Positions 44,795-52,975 of a stretch of DNA of 64,000 bases are shown piece after piece. A model generated the notes under the pieces. The model saw only the letters and a program-made list of their open reading frames with translations. It did no database searches and was not told where the DNA came from. Origin of the DNA: an uncultured Lachnospiraceae bacterium (lineage in GTDB: Bacteria; Bacillota; Clostridia; Lachnospirales; Lachnospiraceae). The stretch covers positions 62,001 to 126,000 of the forward strand of contig CAMWTP010000004.1 of assembly GCA_947177165.1 (NCBI GenBank), in the 5' to 3' direction. The position numbers were made by a program, and so were the translations under genes. Every line of letters begins with the position of its first letter. The stretch's first letter is position 1.

Positions 44795-45811
44795 TTATTC
44801 ATCATATCCGTTCGGATTGTTTGACTGCCATCTCCAGCTGTCCGCACACATCTCCTTAATGCCGTACTGCGCTGTCCAGCCAAGCTCCTCTTTCGCCTTT
44901 GTGGCATCTGCGTAGCAGGTTGCAATATCGCCCGCACGTCTTGCCTTGATCTCATACGGAATCTTCACGCCTGTCGCTTCCTCAAAGTTCTTTACGATGT
45001 CAAGCACGCTGTAGCCTGTTCCTGTGCCGAGATTGTAGACACAGAGCCCTGCTTTCTCCTCAATCTTCTTCAAAGCTTTCACATGTCCAACAGCGAGATC
45101 CACAACATGGATATAGTCTCTTACACCCGTTCCGTCATGGGTATCATAATCGTTGCCAAATACACCCAGCTTTTCGAGCTTGCCCACAGCTACCTGTGTG
45201 ATATATGGCATCAGATTGTTGGGGATTCCGTTCGGGTTCTCTCCCATGGTACCGCTCTGATGCGCTCCGATCGGGTTAAAGTAACGAAGGAGAATCACAT
45301 TCCACTCCGGGTCAGCCTTCTGCATGTCAGATAATATCTGCTCTAACATAGACTTTGTCCAGCCGTATGGATTGGTACACTGTCCCTTCGGGCACTCCTC
45401 TGTGATTGGAATAAATGCGGGATCTCCGTATACCGTGGCAGAAGACGAGAAGATAATGTTCTTGCAGCCATGCTTTCTCATCACATCCACAAGCGTCAAT
45501 GTCCCTGCGATATTGTTGTTGTAATACTCCCATGGTTTTTGAACAGACTCACCAACCGCCTTCAGACCTGCGAAGTGAATGCAGGAGTCAATCTCTTCGC
45601 TTTCAAAAATATTTTCCATCGCGTCCCTGTCAAGAATGTCCGCCTTGTAGAACGTGACCGGTTTCCCTGTAATCTTCTCCACACGCTGCAGAGACTTGAC
45701 ACTCGCGTTGGATAAATTGTCCACCACGACCACATCATAACCTGCATTTTGAAGCTCTACAACTGTGTGACTGCCGATAAATCCGGCACCGCCCGTAACT
45801 AAAATTGCCAT
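44795..45811 (-). CDS. galE: UDP-glucose 4-epimerase
   Basis: 338 residues from ATG 45811 (GGAGG eight bases upstream). The NAD-binding start is [20 protein letters not shown]. The catalytic [10 protein letters not shown] and Tyr-x3-Lys (NPYGWTKSM) follow, then [13 protein letters not shown]. It interconverts UDP-glucose and UDP-galactose in the cytoplasm for galactose use and envelope sugars. A promoter at 45883-45911 serves it. It is convergent with prs. Confidence 0.96.
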   Translation of the reverse strand: MAILVTGGAGFIGSHTVVELQNAGYDVVVVDNLSNASVKSLQRVEKITGKPVTFYKADILDRDAMENIFESEEIDSCIHFAGLKAVGESVQKPWEYYNNNIAGTLTLVDVMRKHGCKNIIFSSSATVYGDPAFIPITEECPKGQCTNPYGWTKSMLEQILSDMQKADPEWNVILLRYFNPIGAHQSGTMGENPNGIPNNLMPYITQVAVGKLEKLGVFGNDYDTHDGTGVRDYIHVVDLAVGHVKALKKIEEKAGLCVYNLGTGTGYSVLDIVKNFEEATGVKIPYEIKARRAGDIATCYADATKAKEELGWTAQYGIKEMCADSWRWQSNNPNGYDE

Positions 45812-45882
45812 ACTGTTTACCTCCGTTTTCGCTTTTATTTCATAATTCATCGGAATGAACGATGTCCTAATCTCCACTTTTT

Positions 45883-45911
45883 ATGATATCCCTTTTGCCA
45901 AAAGAAAACAA
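45883..45911 (-). promoter_or_regulatory. Promoter of galE
   Basis: Minus-strand TTGTTT (45911-45906), 17-base spacer, TATCAT (45888-45883). Upstream lies a very AT-rich stretch (45925-46020) and then a small DnaA-box group. Confidence 0.55.
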
Positions 45912-46035
45912 TAGCATAATTACTATTTTTTGATGTAAAATTGACCACACAGTCCTTTTTTCCCTAAAAAATTTCCATTTTTTTAATTTTTTATACATTT
46001 TTAGATATTTACAATGGATTCTTTCGCACTATTTT

Positions 46036-46102
46036 TGTGGATATTGTGCATAAATATGTGGATATTACCTGTTGACATCACTGTCATAGAAAGTTATCCA
46101 CA
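46036..46102. promoter_or_regulatory. Small DnaA-box group beside an AT-rich tract
   Basis: TGTGGATAT at 46036-46044 and 46057-46065 (one mismatch on the minus strand, 21 bases apart) and a perfect TTATCCACA at 46094-46102. The last two overlap the 3' end of the heparinase-like gene. Immediately to the left, about 95 bases are almost all A/T. Confidence 0.6.
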
Positions 46103-48092
46103 TCTTACAGCCCGTGTCACCACACTTTTCGACATCGACCTCCCATACAATGCGATATATTGTCTGACGATTTCCCGCGTGGTCGCTGTGCTCACATGGA
46201 ATGATTTTCATCGTGATATCGCTGCAGTTTTCCGGCTGAATCCTGCACTGTCCCTGCTGCCCTTTAATCCATACCGCCCCGTCTTGTACGACCGGCTCAT
46301 ACTCTGTGACAATGTTTTCCGCGATCGACTTTGTATTCTCGCAGGCCGCAAAGCAATCCTGCAATTCGATCTGCATTTTATGCCGACAATTTTTCTGCGG
46401 CTCTTTTCCTTCTATATTAATAGAAGGCTTGTCACACATCCTGATACGGCGGACCAGCTTCCCGATACTGCCTTCTGCGTATGCTCCCGCAAAGGATATC
46501 GTCAGCGTGTGCATCTCTTCATCCCACGCAAATCCGTCTGCACTGTATCCGGCTCCCGCACACTGCTCCTCACCGTTGATGATCGGAACGGAATGTCCCA
46601 TGGAACGGTTGCATAAAATCTCATATCGTTTATCGCCAAAGTAATCCCTGGTGTACTCACCCGCCCCCAAATCGGTGAGCAGCATCTCCCCGTTAAACAC
46701 ACACAGAAAATGTCCGATATCATTGTGGTTATGATTCTCGTCGTTGTTTCCGCCCTTCGCGGCAAATCCGTTTCCGTTTTCATCCTGACAGATCAGCCAC
46801 TGTGCTGCCGGAAGCAGATATGCAGTCAATGTATCTGCACGGTTTCCCGCTGTCTGCGCTTTTGCGATGTCTCCTGCTACTTTTTCTTTATCCTGCCTTC
46901 CGCTTTGGCCGGAAACAGCATCCGCATCCGCATATCGCATAAGCCAGCTGATATTCCGCTCGTTTGTGAGATAGCGATAGCATGCGTCCTCGTCAAAACG
47001 ACGCGCAAGTGCGTAATCCGGCGTCCGCACCTGCGGATAACAGTGTTTTAGATACGCAGTCAGTCCGGGAAGAAACGACTCATCCCTGCTCCCATCAGAG
47101 AAACTGATGCTGACCCCCTTTCCGACACGGCTTGTGAAATAACATTTCTGCTGGAACATTGCAATCTGCCCGCATTTGTCACGATACATCAGCTGTTCCG
47201 CATTCTGCTCGTGGCTGCACGCTGCGCAATACATTTCCGCAAATGCTGCATAGAAAGACATACCATAGTTGTAATAGCTCAACCCCTCCGTGCACGCACC
47301 GTCGGCCTCCATTCCATCCAGATAGCACTGCAGTGCATCACAGGCGCGTTTCAGACAATCATTCTTCCAGTTAGGTGACAGCTGCCGGAAACAGTCCCGG
47401 TACAGCAGAACATCGAGCGCGGTCAGCGCGTCCTTATCATGGTTATCCGGCATGTACTGTTCCATGAGCTTGTGGTTTAACGCGTCAATATTGATCGCCG
47501 TCATGCCGACAGAACCTGCACAGACAGCAGACCAGTTGCAGCGGTCTGTCTCCCACCAACTGTAGGGAACGGATGATGACGCAAAAGGCTGCAGCACACG
47601 TCCGATCACTTCGCGCGCCACACAGGTCACGGTTTCACGCGAAAGCCTGTCATACAAACGCAGGACAATCTCTGACAAAGCCTGCGCCGTCTCTGCCGCA
47701 AACAAATCAACCGTGTGCGCCGTCTCCGGCTGGTCAATCCGTCCAAAATCCACATGCGCCGGCAGCGCCCAGAACTGCTCCTCACAACAGATACTGACCA
47801 TGATCGCTTCCAGACGTTTCACATAAGCTTCCTCCGCAGAGTCCTCAATCTTCTCCTCAATGATCCCCTGCCGCGAGAGCTCCCTGCTCCACAAGGCCAA
47901 TATGGCATAGACTGTCAGATACTTCCTTCTCCCAAAATACGCATTCTCATACACAAGCCTGTTTCCAGTCTCATGAAACAGGAAAAAATCTTCTCTCGTG
48001 AGCCCTGGCATCGGCTTGTCCCGCATCTGCAGCTCCGACTCCTGAATCTGTCTGTACAGATCTCTGATATAGTTTCTTTGTTCTTCTCTCAT
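46065..48092 (-). CDS. Heparinase II/III-like protein, no signal peptide
   Basis: 675 residues. An alpha-helical N-terminal half (SSSVPYSWWETDRCNWSAVC, EGLSYYNYGMSFYAAFAEMY) is typical of the alpha/alpha-toroid of heparinase-type lyases. A beta-rich C-terminal part has the family stretch NDENHNHNDIGHFLCVFNGE (about 445-465), LLTDLGAGEYTRDYFGDKRY and a later NRSMGHSVPIINGEEQ. The family eliminates uronic-acid polysaccharides. Here no export signal is visible, so a cytoplasmic oligosaccharide lyase or hydrolase is more likely. It is a single gene, with a DnaA-box group overlapping its 3' end. Confidence 0.75.
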   Translation of the reverse strand: MREEQRNYIRDLYRQIQESELQMRDKPMPGLTREDFFLFHETGNRLVYENAYFGRRKYLTVYAILALWSRELSRQGIIEEKIEDSAEEAYVKRLEAIMVSICCEEQFWALPAHVDFGRIDQPETAHTVDLFAAETAQALSEIVLRLYDRLSRETVTCVAREVIGRVLQPFASSSVPYSWWETDRCNWSAVCAGSVGMTAINIDALNHKLMEQYMPDNHDKDALTALDVLLYRDCFRQLSPNWKNDCLKRACDALQCYLDGMEADGACTEGLSYYNYGMSFYAAFAEMYCAACSHEQNAEQLMYRDKCGQIAMFQQKCYFTSRVGKGVSISFSDGSRDESFLPGLTAYLKHCYPQVRTPDYALARRFDEDACYRYLTNERNISWLMRYADADAVSGQSGRQDKEKVAGDIAKAQTAGNRADTLTAYLLPAAQWLICQDENGNGFAAKGGNNDENHNHNDIGHFLCVFNGEMLLTDLGAGEYTRDYFGDKRYEILCNRSMGHSVPIINGEEQCAGAGYSADGFAWDEEMHTLTISFAGAYAEGSIGKLVRRIRMCDKPSINIEGKEPQKNCRHKMQIELQDCFAACENTKSIAENIVTEYEPVVQDGAVWIKGQQGQCRIQPENCSDITMKIIPCEHSDHAGNRQTIYRIVWEVDVEKCGDTGCKMWITFYDSDVNR

Positions 48093-48144
48093 TTTCTTCC
48101 CTCTGCTATCAAAATCAACACCGCTTTTCTGCGGATACTTTCCT

Positions 48145-48792
48145 CTACTTCACATAAAATCCCGCAAGTTTCATATCCGCGTCAAAGGTTACCGTGTAAG
48201 TCACACTCGTGTTGGAATACGACACGCTGACCTGAACCATCGCATAAAATTTTCCGTTCTGCTTTGCCTCCGAAGCGTACATATTCCCAAACGCATAAAG
48301 CTCTCCGAAATCCTCATTTAACTGGGACTTTGTGTACTGGAGCGTCGCCGCATTCAGAACCTGCTTCATGTCATCATTCATGCGTGCAGTCACTGCCTGA
48401 AAATCGTTGTCGCTGTAAAGCCTTATGATCTCCTCCGCCTCTGCCTTCACCTGCTCCCCGCTGAACACTGTACTCTCGCTGATATCGCTCCACCTGGGCA
48501 GATTCCAGTACACAACAAAAAGTATGATCGCTATGATGATGAGCGCGATTCCCCATGTCTTCATGCTCCGCTCGCGTTTTGCCGCCTTTCGCTCCGCCTT
48601 GTCAAAATGATCGTTGTACCGGTTGGCGTAATCCCACGGAATCCCCATGCGTTTCAACACGTCCTCCAGGGCTTCCCCGTCTGCAACGGCATTGTTGATC
48701 TCCGATAACAGCTGGCTCTTGATCTCCCTTTTCTTTGACGTGCGGCATTTTAACAGTTTTCCCACTTCTCTGACATATCGCTCTGCTGTCAT
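48145..48792 (-). CDS. DUF1700-like membrane protein with C-terminal DUF3887-like domain
   Basis: 215 residues. The N-terminal ~80 residues (RYVREVGKLLKCRTSKKREI, LLSEINNAVADGEALEDVLKRMG) resemble the DUF1700/HAAS cytoplasmic helical domain. One membrane helix follows at about 79-98. The outer domain has DNDFQAVTARMNDDMKQVL, as in DUF3887 proteins. Such proteins often work with PadR-type regulators, but none is adjacent here. It is 52 bases upstream of the heparinase-like gene on the same strand. Confidence 0.7.
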   Translation of the reverse strand: MTAERYVREVGKLLKCRTSKKREIKSQLLSEINNAVADGEALEDVLKRMGIPWDYANRYNDHFDKAERKAAKRERSMKTWGIALIIIAIILFVVYWNLPRWSDISESTVFSGEQVKAEAEEIIRLYSDNDFQAVTARMNDDMKQVLNAATLQYTKSQLNEDFGELYAFGNMYASEAKQNGKFYAMVQVSVSYSNTSVTYTVTFDADMKLAGFYVK

Positions 48793-48886
48793 AGCACACT
48801 CCTCCTAAAGTATTTTCGTCTTACAACTGCAATTCTACTCTATCCCCTGCCAACCATCAAGAGCATTTTGTAACAAATCAGCTGCC

Positions 48887-49369
48887 TTACCGTATCACAC
48901 CGCAGCCAATCTTCTCTCCCGCGTCTCCCGACGGCTGGGATTTGAAATCGTCCGGCATCTTGTGGATGATGACGCTTCTTCCCATGATTTCAGGAATCGT
49001 AAACCGCTTATCATAAAAAGCAAGCCACGCGTACCCCTGATTTCCCATGAGAGGTATCATGTCCCCCGCATGGTCCGGGTGCGGCTCATTGGTAGGATTG
49101 TAGTGACCTCCTGTTCTGTCAAAGGGCATCGTGCAGTCCCCTTTCTCATGTATGTGCATCGCATAAAAATCTGATGAGAACTGTGTCGCAATATCGGGCA
49201 GTCCAAAGATCTCCGCCTCAACCAGAACGCCGGAATACGGTGTCGTGTAAAATTTGACGATACCGCTCAGCTGCGGATTCTGCGCGTTTCCGCGAATCCA
49301 CGCCAGCGCATCCGGCTTTCCATTCCTCAAAGTATCCGTAAAAATCATTCCCGGGGTGATATCTGCCAT
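48887..49369 (-). CDS. Cu/Zn superoxide dismutase-family protein
   Basis: About 160 residues, without a signal peptide. The motifs read MHIHEKGDCT, GGHYNP, HPDHAGDMIP, GRSVIIHKMPDDF and GEKIGCGVIR, giving the expected copper His set, the zinc His/Asp set and the two Cys. ATG 49369 is 11 bases after GGAGG; the longer frame starts with GTG and lacks a site. It would dismutate superoxide if loaded with copper and zinc. Cytosolic versions in strict anaerobes are uncommon, and some family members have other roles. It is a single gene. Confidence 0.87.
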   Translation of the reverse strand: MADITPGMIFTDTLRNGKPDALAWIRGNAQNPQLSGIVKFYTTPYSGVLVEAEIFGLPDIATQFSSDFYAMHIHEKGDCTMPFDRTGGHYNPTNEPHPDHAGDMIPLMGNQGYAWLAFYDKRFTIPEIMGRSVIIHKMPDDFKSQPSGDAGEKIGCGVIR

Positions 49370-49581
49370 AATGACACAAGCCTCCAATATGTCTTTGTAA
49401 CAATCCAGTATCTCCACAACTGCAGATGCGCAGATATGCAGATATGTGTGAACAACTACTTTTACTTTATTTTATGTAACAAATCAGAAAGCGTTCAGAA
49501 ATTCCGCACATTTTATCAGGCGGGCGGCGCAGCCTGCCTGGAAAATCTGATGTCGGGCATTATCAATCGGGCGGCTCCTAA

Positions 49582-49629
49582 AAAATAAGTGCATAACATG
49601 CCATTCGCATCATGTTATACACTTATTTT
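49582..49629. terminator. Long hairpin downstream of the cytidylate kinase-like gene
   Basis: AAAATAAGTGCATAACATG pairs with CATGTTATACACTTATTTT around a 10-base loop, a 19-base stem with one mismatch, 88 bases beyond the stop at 49717. The remaining 49370-49716 gap holds GC-rich sequence (49520-49575) with no gene that I can see. Confidence 0.6.
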
Positions 49630-49716
49630 ACTGCGTTATGCTCCGCGCGGTTTATTTACTTGTCTGCAGCGGGATTGTCTTCGCGCACAATGACATTATA
49701 CTGTACCGCTGTGTCC

Positions 49717-50319
49717 TCACTTCTGCATCATCCCGGCAAGGATATCCACACATCCATCCAGACCAAGGCTCTTGCTGTTCAGACACAAGTCAAACTTCGA
49801 CGGATCGCCCCACTTCCAGCCGGTGTGCGTGTTGTAGAAATTGCTTCTCCTCTTGTCCGACTTGCGCAGAAAGTCGTCAGCCTCGGCTGGCGCGATATTT
49901 TCTGTCTGGATCGTGCGGTTAATGCGGTAATCCTTATCCGCATGGACAAACACTTTCAGACAGTCCTCCCTGTCATACAATATGAAGGAAGCGCATCTGC
50001 CCACGATCACGCAGTCATGTTTCTCGACAATCTCCTCGATAATCTTTTTTTCTTCCAAAAACAGCTTTTCGGACATCGGAAGACTGGCATTCTCCTTTCT
50101 GCTGCCTCCGATAGCCGTCTTGGAGAGATTGAAGATGATGCTTCCCGGCGCGGTCTCCTCCAAATCACCGATGTAAATAGGCGGAATTTCCAGCCGCTTT
50201 GCCGCCTCGACCAATATGTTCCTGTCATACAGCTCTATGCCAAGCTTTTTTGCCACCCGTCTGCCGATCTCGTTGCCACCGCTCGCAAACTCACGCTCCA
50301 TTGTTATAATCTTATACAT
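49717..50319 (-). CDS. Cytidylate kinase-like protein
   Basis: 200 residues. It starts MYKIITMEREFASGGNEIGRR, where SGGNEIG stands in the P-loop position of the cytidylate kinase-like family. A lid-like region (VGRCASFILYDREDCLKVFV) and DLCLNSKSLGLDGCVDIL follow. It belongs to the widespread AAA_26/cytidylate-kinase-like family of gut Firmicutes, whose substrate is not established. AAAGGAG precedes the ATG. It is a single gene, 119 bases downstream of the coiled-coil gene. Confidence 0.85.
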   Translation of the reverse strand: MYKIITMEREFASGGNEIGRRVAKKLGIELYDRNILVEAAKRLEIPPIYIGDLEETAPGSIIFNLSKTAIGGSRKENASLPMSEKLFLEEKKIIEEIVEKHDCVIVGRCASFILYDREDCLKVFVHADKDYRINRTIQTENIAPAEADDFLRKSDKRRSNFYNTHTGWKWGDPSKFDLCLNSKSLGLDGCVDILAGMMQK

Positions 50320-50438
50320 ATCACCAGCTCCTTTTCTCTTTGTTATATCTATTTTAACATAACATCTAAATATTTACTAGAAATATTATAATATTTGGTA
50401 TATTATTGGTAATCTTGTATAGATAATTCCAATCTGAA

Positions 50439-51338
50439 TCATACCTCCACATCGACTGCGCCGCCCTCAACTATTGTCATCGCATCGGGTGCCGCCTCCA
50501 CCGGGATATCCACGCCGCCCAATTCCAGCGAGACGCCGCTGTTTCCACTGCCGCTGTTATCATAACTGATGCTGCTGTAATTGCTGATGCTGTTACTGTT
50601 GCTCTGCTTCTCCTTCTCGAGCTTGTCAAACATGAATTTCAGATACTTCATGTCCGCCTCAACGATTGCCCGCATCTCATCGGCGCGGTGCTTCTTCTTC
50701 ATGAGCTCCAGATCTGCCGGGTCCATGCTGATCTCGCCGCTGATTCCCATCTCGTCCGACAATTCATCCATATTCTCCATCTGCTCGAGCTCTTTCATGG
50801 CTTCCTGCATCATGCGCTCATACTTTTCCATCATCTTCTGCATTCGCTGCATATCCATCTTTGCCCTTTTCTGCTCTGCTTCCTGCTTATGAATATCTTT
50901 TGTGGCCGCCTCCTGTGTTTTCTCCTCAATGTCTGCCTGGCAGAACGTGCTGTCCTCTCCATCCTTTTCGATCTTTTTCTCTGCCCGCTCTTCCTCCTGC
51001 AGGTGTTTCTCACGCTTTTTCGCCACCCGCACGATCGCCTGCGCGTGCATCAGCGCAGCAAAAACCTCATCGTCATCGTACACACCGCCCTTGTACATCA
51101 GCCGCAGCGATACCACTTTCTGCCGCGCGCTGATCAATACCTGATGCGCATTGCCGGATTTCTTTGTCTTTAATAGTCTTGTCGATATCTCCTTAAAACT
51201 GTACGGCAGGCGCTTCTTCACCACCACCTGGGACGCCTTCCCCTTCGTGACTGTGACCGAGCCGACCACCTTTCCGCTCATATCTTTGATTTCCAGCCTC
51301 TTTTTACTAGAAGTACTGATTCCCAACATCATACTCAT
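50439..51338 (-). CDS. Hypothetical coiled-coil protein
   Basis: 299 residues not assigned to a family. A basic beta-like N-terminus spans about 10-60 (VVGSVTVTKGKASQVVVKKR). A long charged coiled coil covers about 110-250, with a Met-rich stretch (MDMQRMQKMMEKYERMMQEA). A Ser/Asn/Gly-rich linker and a hydrophobic/acidic tail (AMTIVEGGAVDVEV) follow. No signal peptide or membrane segment is visible. GGGAGG precedes the ATG. It lies between the catabolic operon and a kinase-like gene on the same strand. The role cannot be told. Confidence 0.6.
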   Translation of the reverse strand: MSMMLGISTSSKKRLEIKDMSGKVVGSVTVTKGKASQVVVKKRLPYSFKEISTRLLKTKKSGNAHQVLISARQKVVSLRLMYKGGVYDDDEVFAALMHAQAIVRVAKKREKHLQEEERAEKKIEKDGEDSTFCQADIEEKTQEAATKDIHKQEAEQKRAKMDMQRMQKMMEKYERMMQEAMKELEQMENMDELSDEMGISGEISMDPADLELMKKKHRADEMRAIVEADMKYLKFMFDKLEKEKQSNSNSISNYSSISYDNSGSGNSGVSLELGGVDIPVEAAPDAMTIVEGGAVDVEV

Positions 51339-51508
51339 GCCATCATCCTCCCTGATTCAGACAAAAACTGCCGTGCACGCTCTCGTTCCTGTAATATGCG
51401 TCCGTGCAACACAAAAGCGGCACATTAATACGTGTCATAATCTATATCGTACAAATTAAGAGATATCTTTATCCTCAGGGCCTGTTATGCGCAAAATTCT
51501 ATCAGAAA

Positions 51509-52975
51509 TCAGACTACAATCTTCTCTTCCTTACCGCCTGTCACAGATATGATATGGGACTTGCAGATGCCAAGATCCACATGCAGGGTACAGGAATCCC
51601 CACCCAGAGTCCACCTCAAACATACCTGATCCTCCGGACATGCAACTGTTTCAAAGGTGCCGTCAAACGCGGGATGACTGTTGCGAAATCTCGCCAGCAC
51701 CATCAGCCTCTGGACCACTGCCGTCTCCACCGCGGCATCGACCTCTTCCAGCGTGTAATTATGGCGGTTCATCTCTCTGTTATCACCAGTCTGATCCGCT
51801 CTCTTTGTATCATTTCTGCCTGCCAGCATACCTACGTAGTAAACCTGGGGGATGCCCGGCACAAAGAACTGAATCGCCCTTGCTGCCAGATATGCGTCGT
51901 CATCACATCCCAGCGCTTCATAGTAGGTGCAGACAATCTGGTGTACGTCAAAACCATTTCTGCCCTTCTGACTCTCTGACAGAATGCGGGTTATGCGCGC
52001 GCCTCTTTCCAGACATGTGTCTGTCACAGCCAGCGCATCCGCCTCATCAATCACGCCGTCCAGATCGGGCTTGACCGGAATGCCGTCATGGCAGTCCAAC
52101 GTGACAAACTGGTTTTCAGGCCGGTTTTCCAGATACTGATAGAGCTTGTTGTGCCGTTTGAATATCATGGTGTCCAGCATCAGGTATGGCATAATAAAAT
52201 CATAGATCCATATTCCACGCCTCGCCAGGCGATACTGGATTTCGATGTTCGCATGCACCTCCGGCAGAATGTCGATCTGCAGGGCATCGGTGATTTCCTT
52301 CACCCCGCTGATATAGTCATACATCTCCGGCTCCAGACAAAAACAGCTGGTTCCGGGCTTTTTCAGTACATAGCCGACGGCATCCAGACGCACCATTCTG
52401 ACACCGTTTTGGGCAAACCGGGTTAAGACATCCCGAAACATCTCCTGTACAGCAGGAGAATGTACATCCAGGTCAATCTGCTCGGAAGGGTCAGATGCCC
52501 CAAAAGTAGTCCATACCCGTTCTTTTTCGCCGGTCTCCTCAACCGTAAATTCGGAGTAGGGAACATCACGGCGCAGCGCCACCTTATCTAAATCCGCCTT
52601 CACCGGCTCGCCATCAGGCCAAATCTTATCCAGTGTCAGAAAATAGTCCGCATATTCGGAATTCCTGCCCTTTTTGAGAAAATCCTGAAAATATCCGGAG
52701 CGCTGGGAGATGTGGTTGACCATCAGGTCCACTGCAATCGCAAAAGTTTCGCCGATCGTTTTCATATCCTCCCATGTTCCGAAGGCAGGCTCTATCTCAA
52801 AATAGGTCATGGGCGCAAAGCCTCTGTCCCCGGAGGATGGAAAAGGCGGCAGAATATGCACGCCCCCCTCAAAAACATCCACAAAATGTCTGGTCAGAAC
52901 CGCATTTAACGCCTTTAGATCTCCCCCCAAAGAGTCGGCGTAAGTGATCAGCTGCACTTTATTCTTTAACGCCAT
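51509..52975 (-). CDS. GH13_18 sugar phosphorylase (sucrose/sucrose-6-phosphate phosphorylase type)
   Basis: 488 residues. MALKNKVQLITYADSLGGDL and HILPPFPSSGDRGFAPMTYF open the family. RMVRLDAVGY holds the nucleophile Asp, ILPEVHANIE the acid/base Glu and TLDCHDGIPVKPDLDG the third acid. The LPPFPSSGDRGFAP version is, from memory, that of the sucrose 6'-phosphate phosphorylase branch rather than classic sucrose phosphorylase; glucosylglycerate phosphorylases also sit nearby. It releases glucose-1-phosphate from an alpha-glucoside in the cytoplasm. It overlaps the GH3 gene by 17 bases, and is the last gene of the catabolic operon. Confidence 0.87.
   Translation of the reverse strand: MALKNKVQLITYADSLGGDLKALNAVLTRHFVDVFEGGVHILPPFPSSGDRGFAPMTYFEIEPAFGTWEDMKTIGETFAIAVDLMVNHISQRSGYFQDFLKKGRNSEYADYFLTLDKIWPDGEPVKADLDKVALRRDVPYSEFTVEETGEKERVWTTFGASDPSEQIDLDVHSPAVQEMFRDVLTRFAQNGVRMVRLDAVGYVLKKPGTSCFCLEPEMYDYISGVKEITDALQIDILPEVHANIEIQYRLARRGIWIYDFIMPYLMLDTMIFKRHNKLYQYLENRPENQFVTLDCHDGIPVKPDLDGVIDEADALAVTDTCLERGARITRILSESQKGRNGFDVHQIVCTYYEALGCDDDAYLAARAIQFFVPGIPQVYYVGMLAGRNDTKRADQTGDNREMNRHNYTLEEVDAAVETAVVQRLMVLARFRNSHPAFDGTFETVACPEDQVCLRWTLGGDSCTLHVDLGICKSHIISVTGGKEEKIVV

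Noticed and set aside
40977..46102. The replication origin itself
   Set aside because: DnaA boxes and an AT tract are present, but dnaA, dnaN and gyrase genes are absent and GC skew cannot be judged here, so only DnaA-box clusters are claimed.
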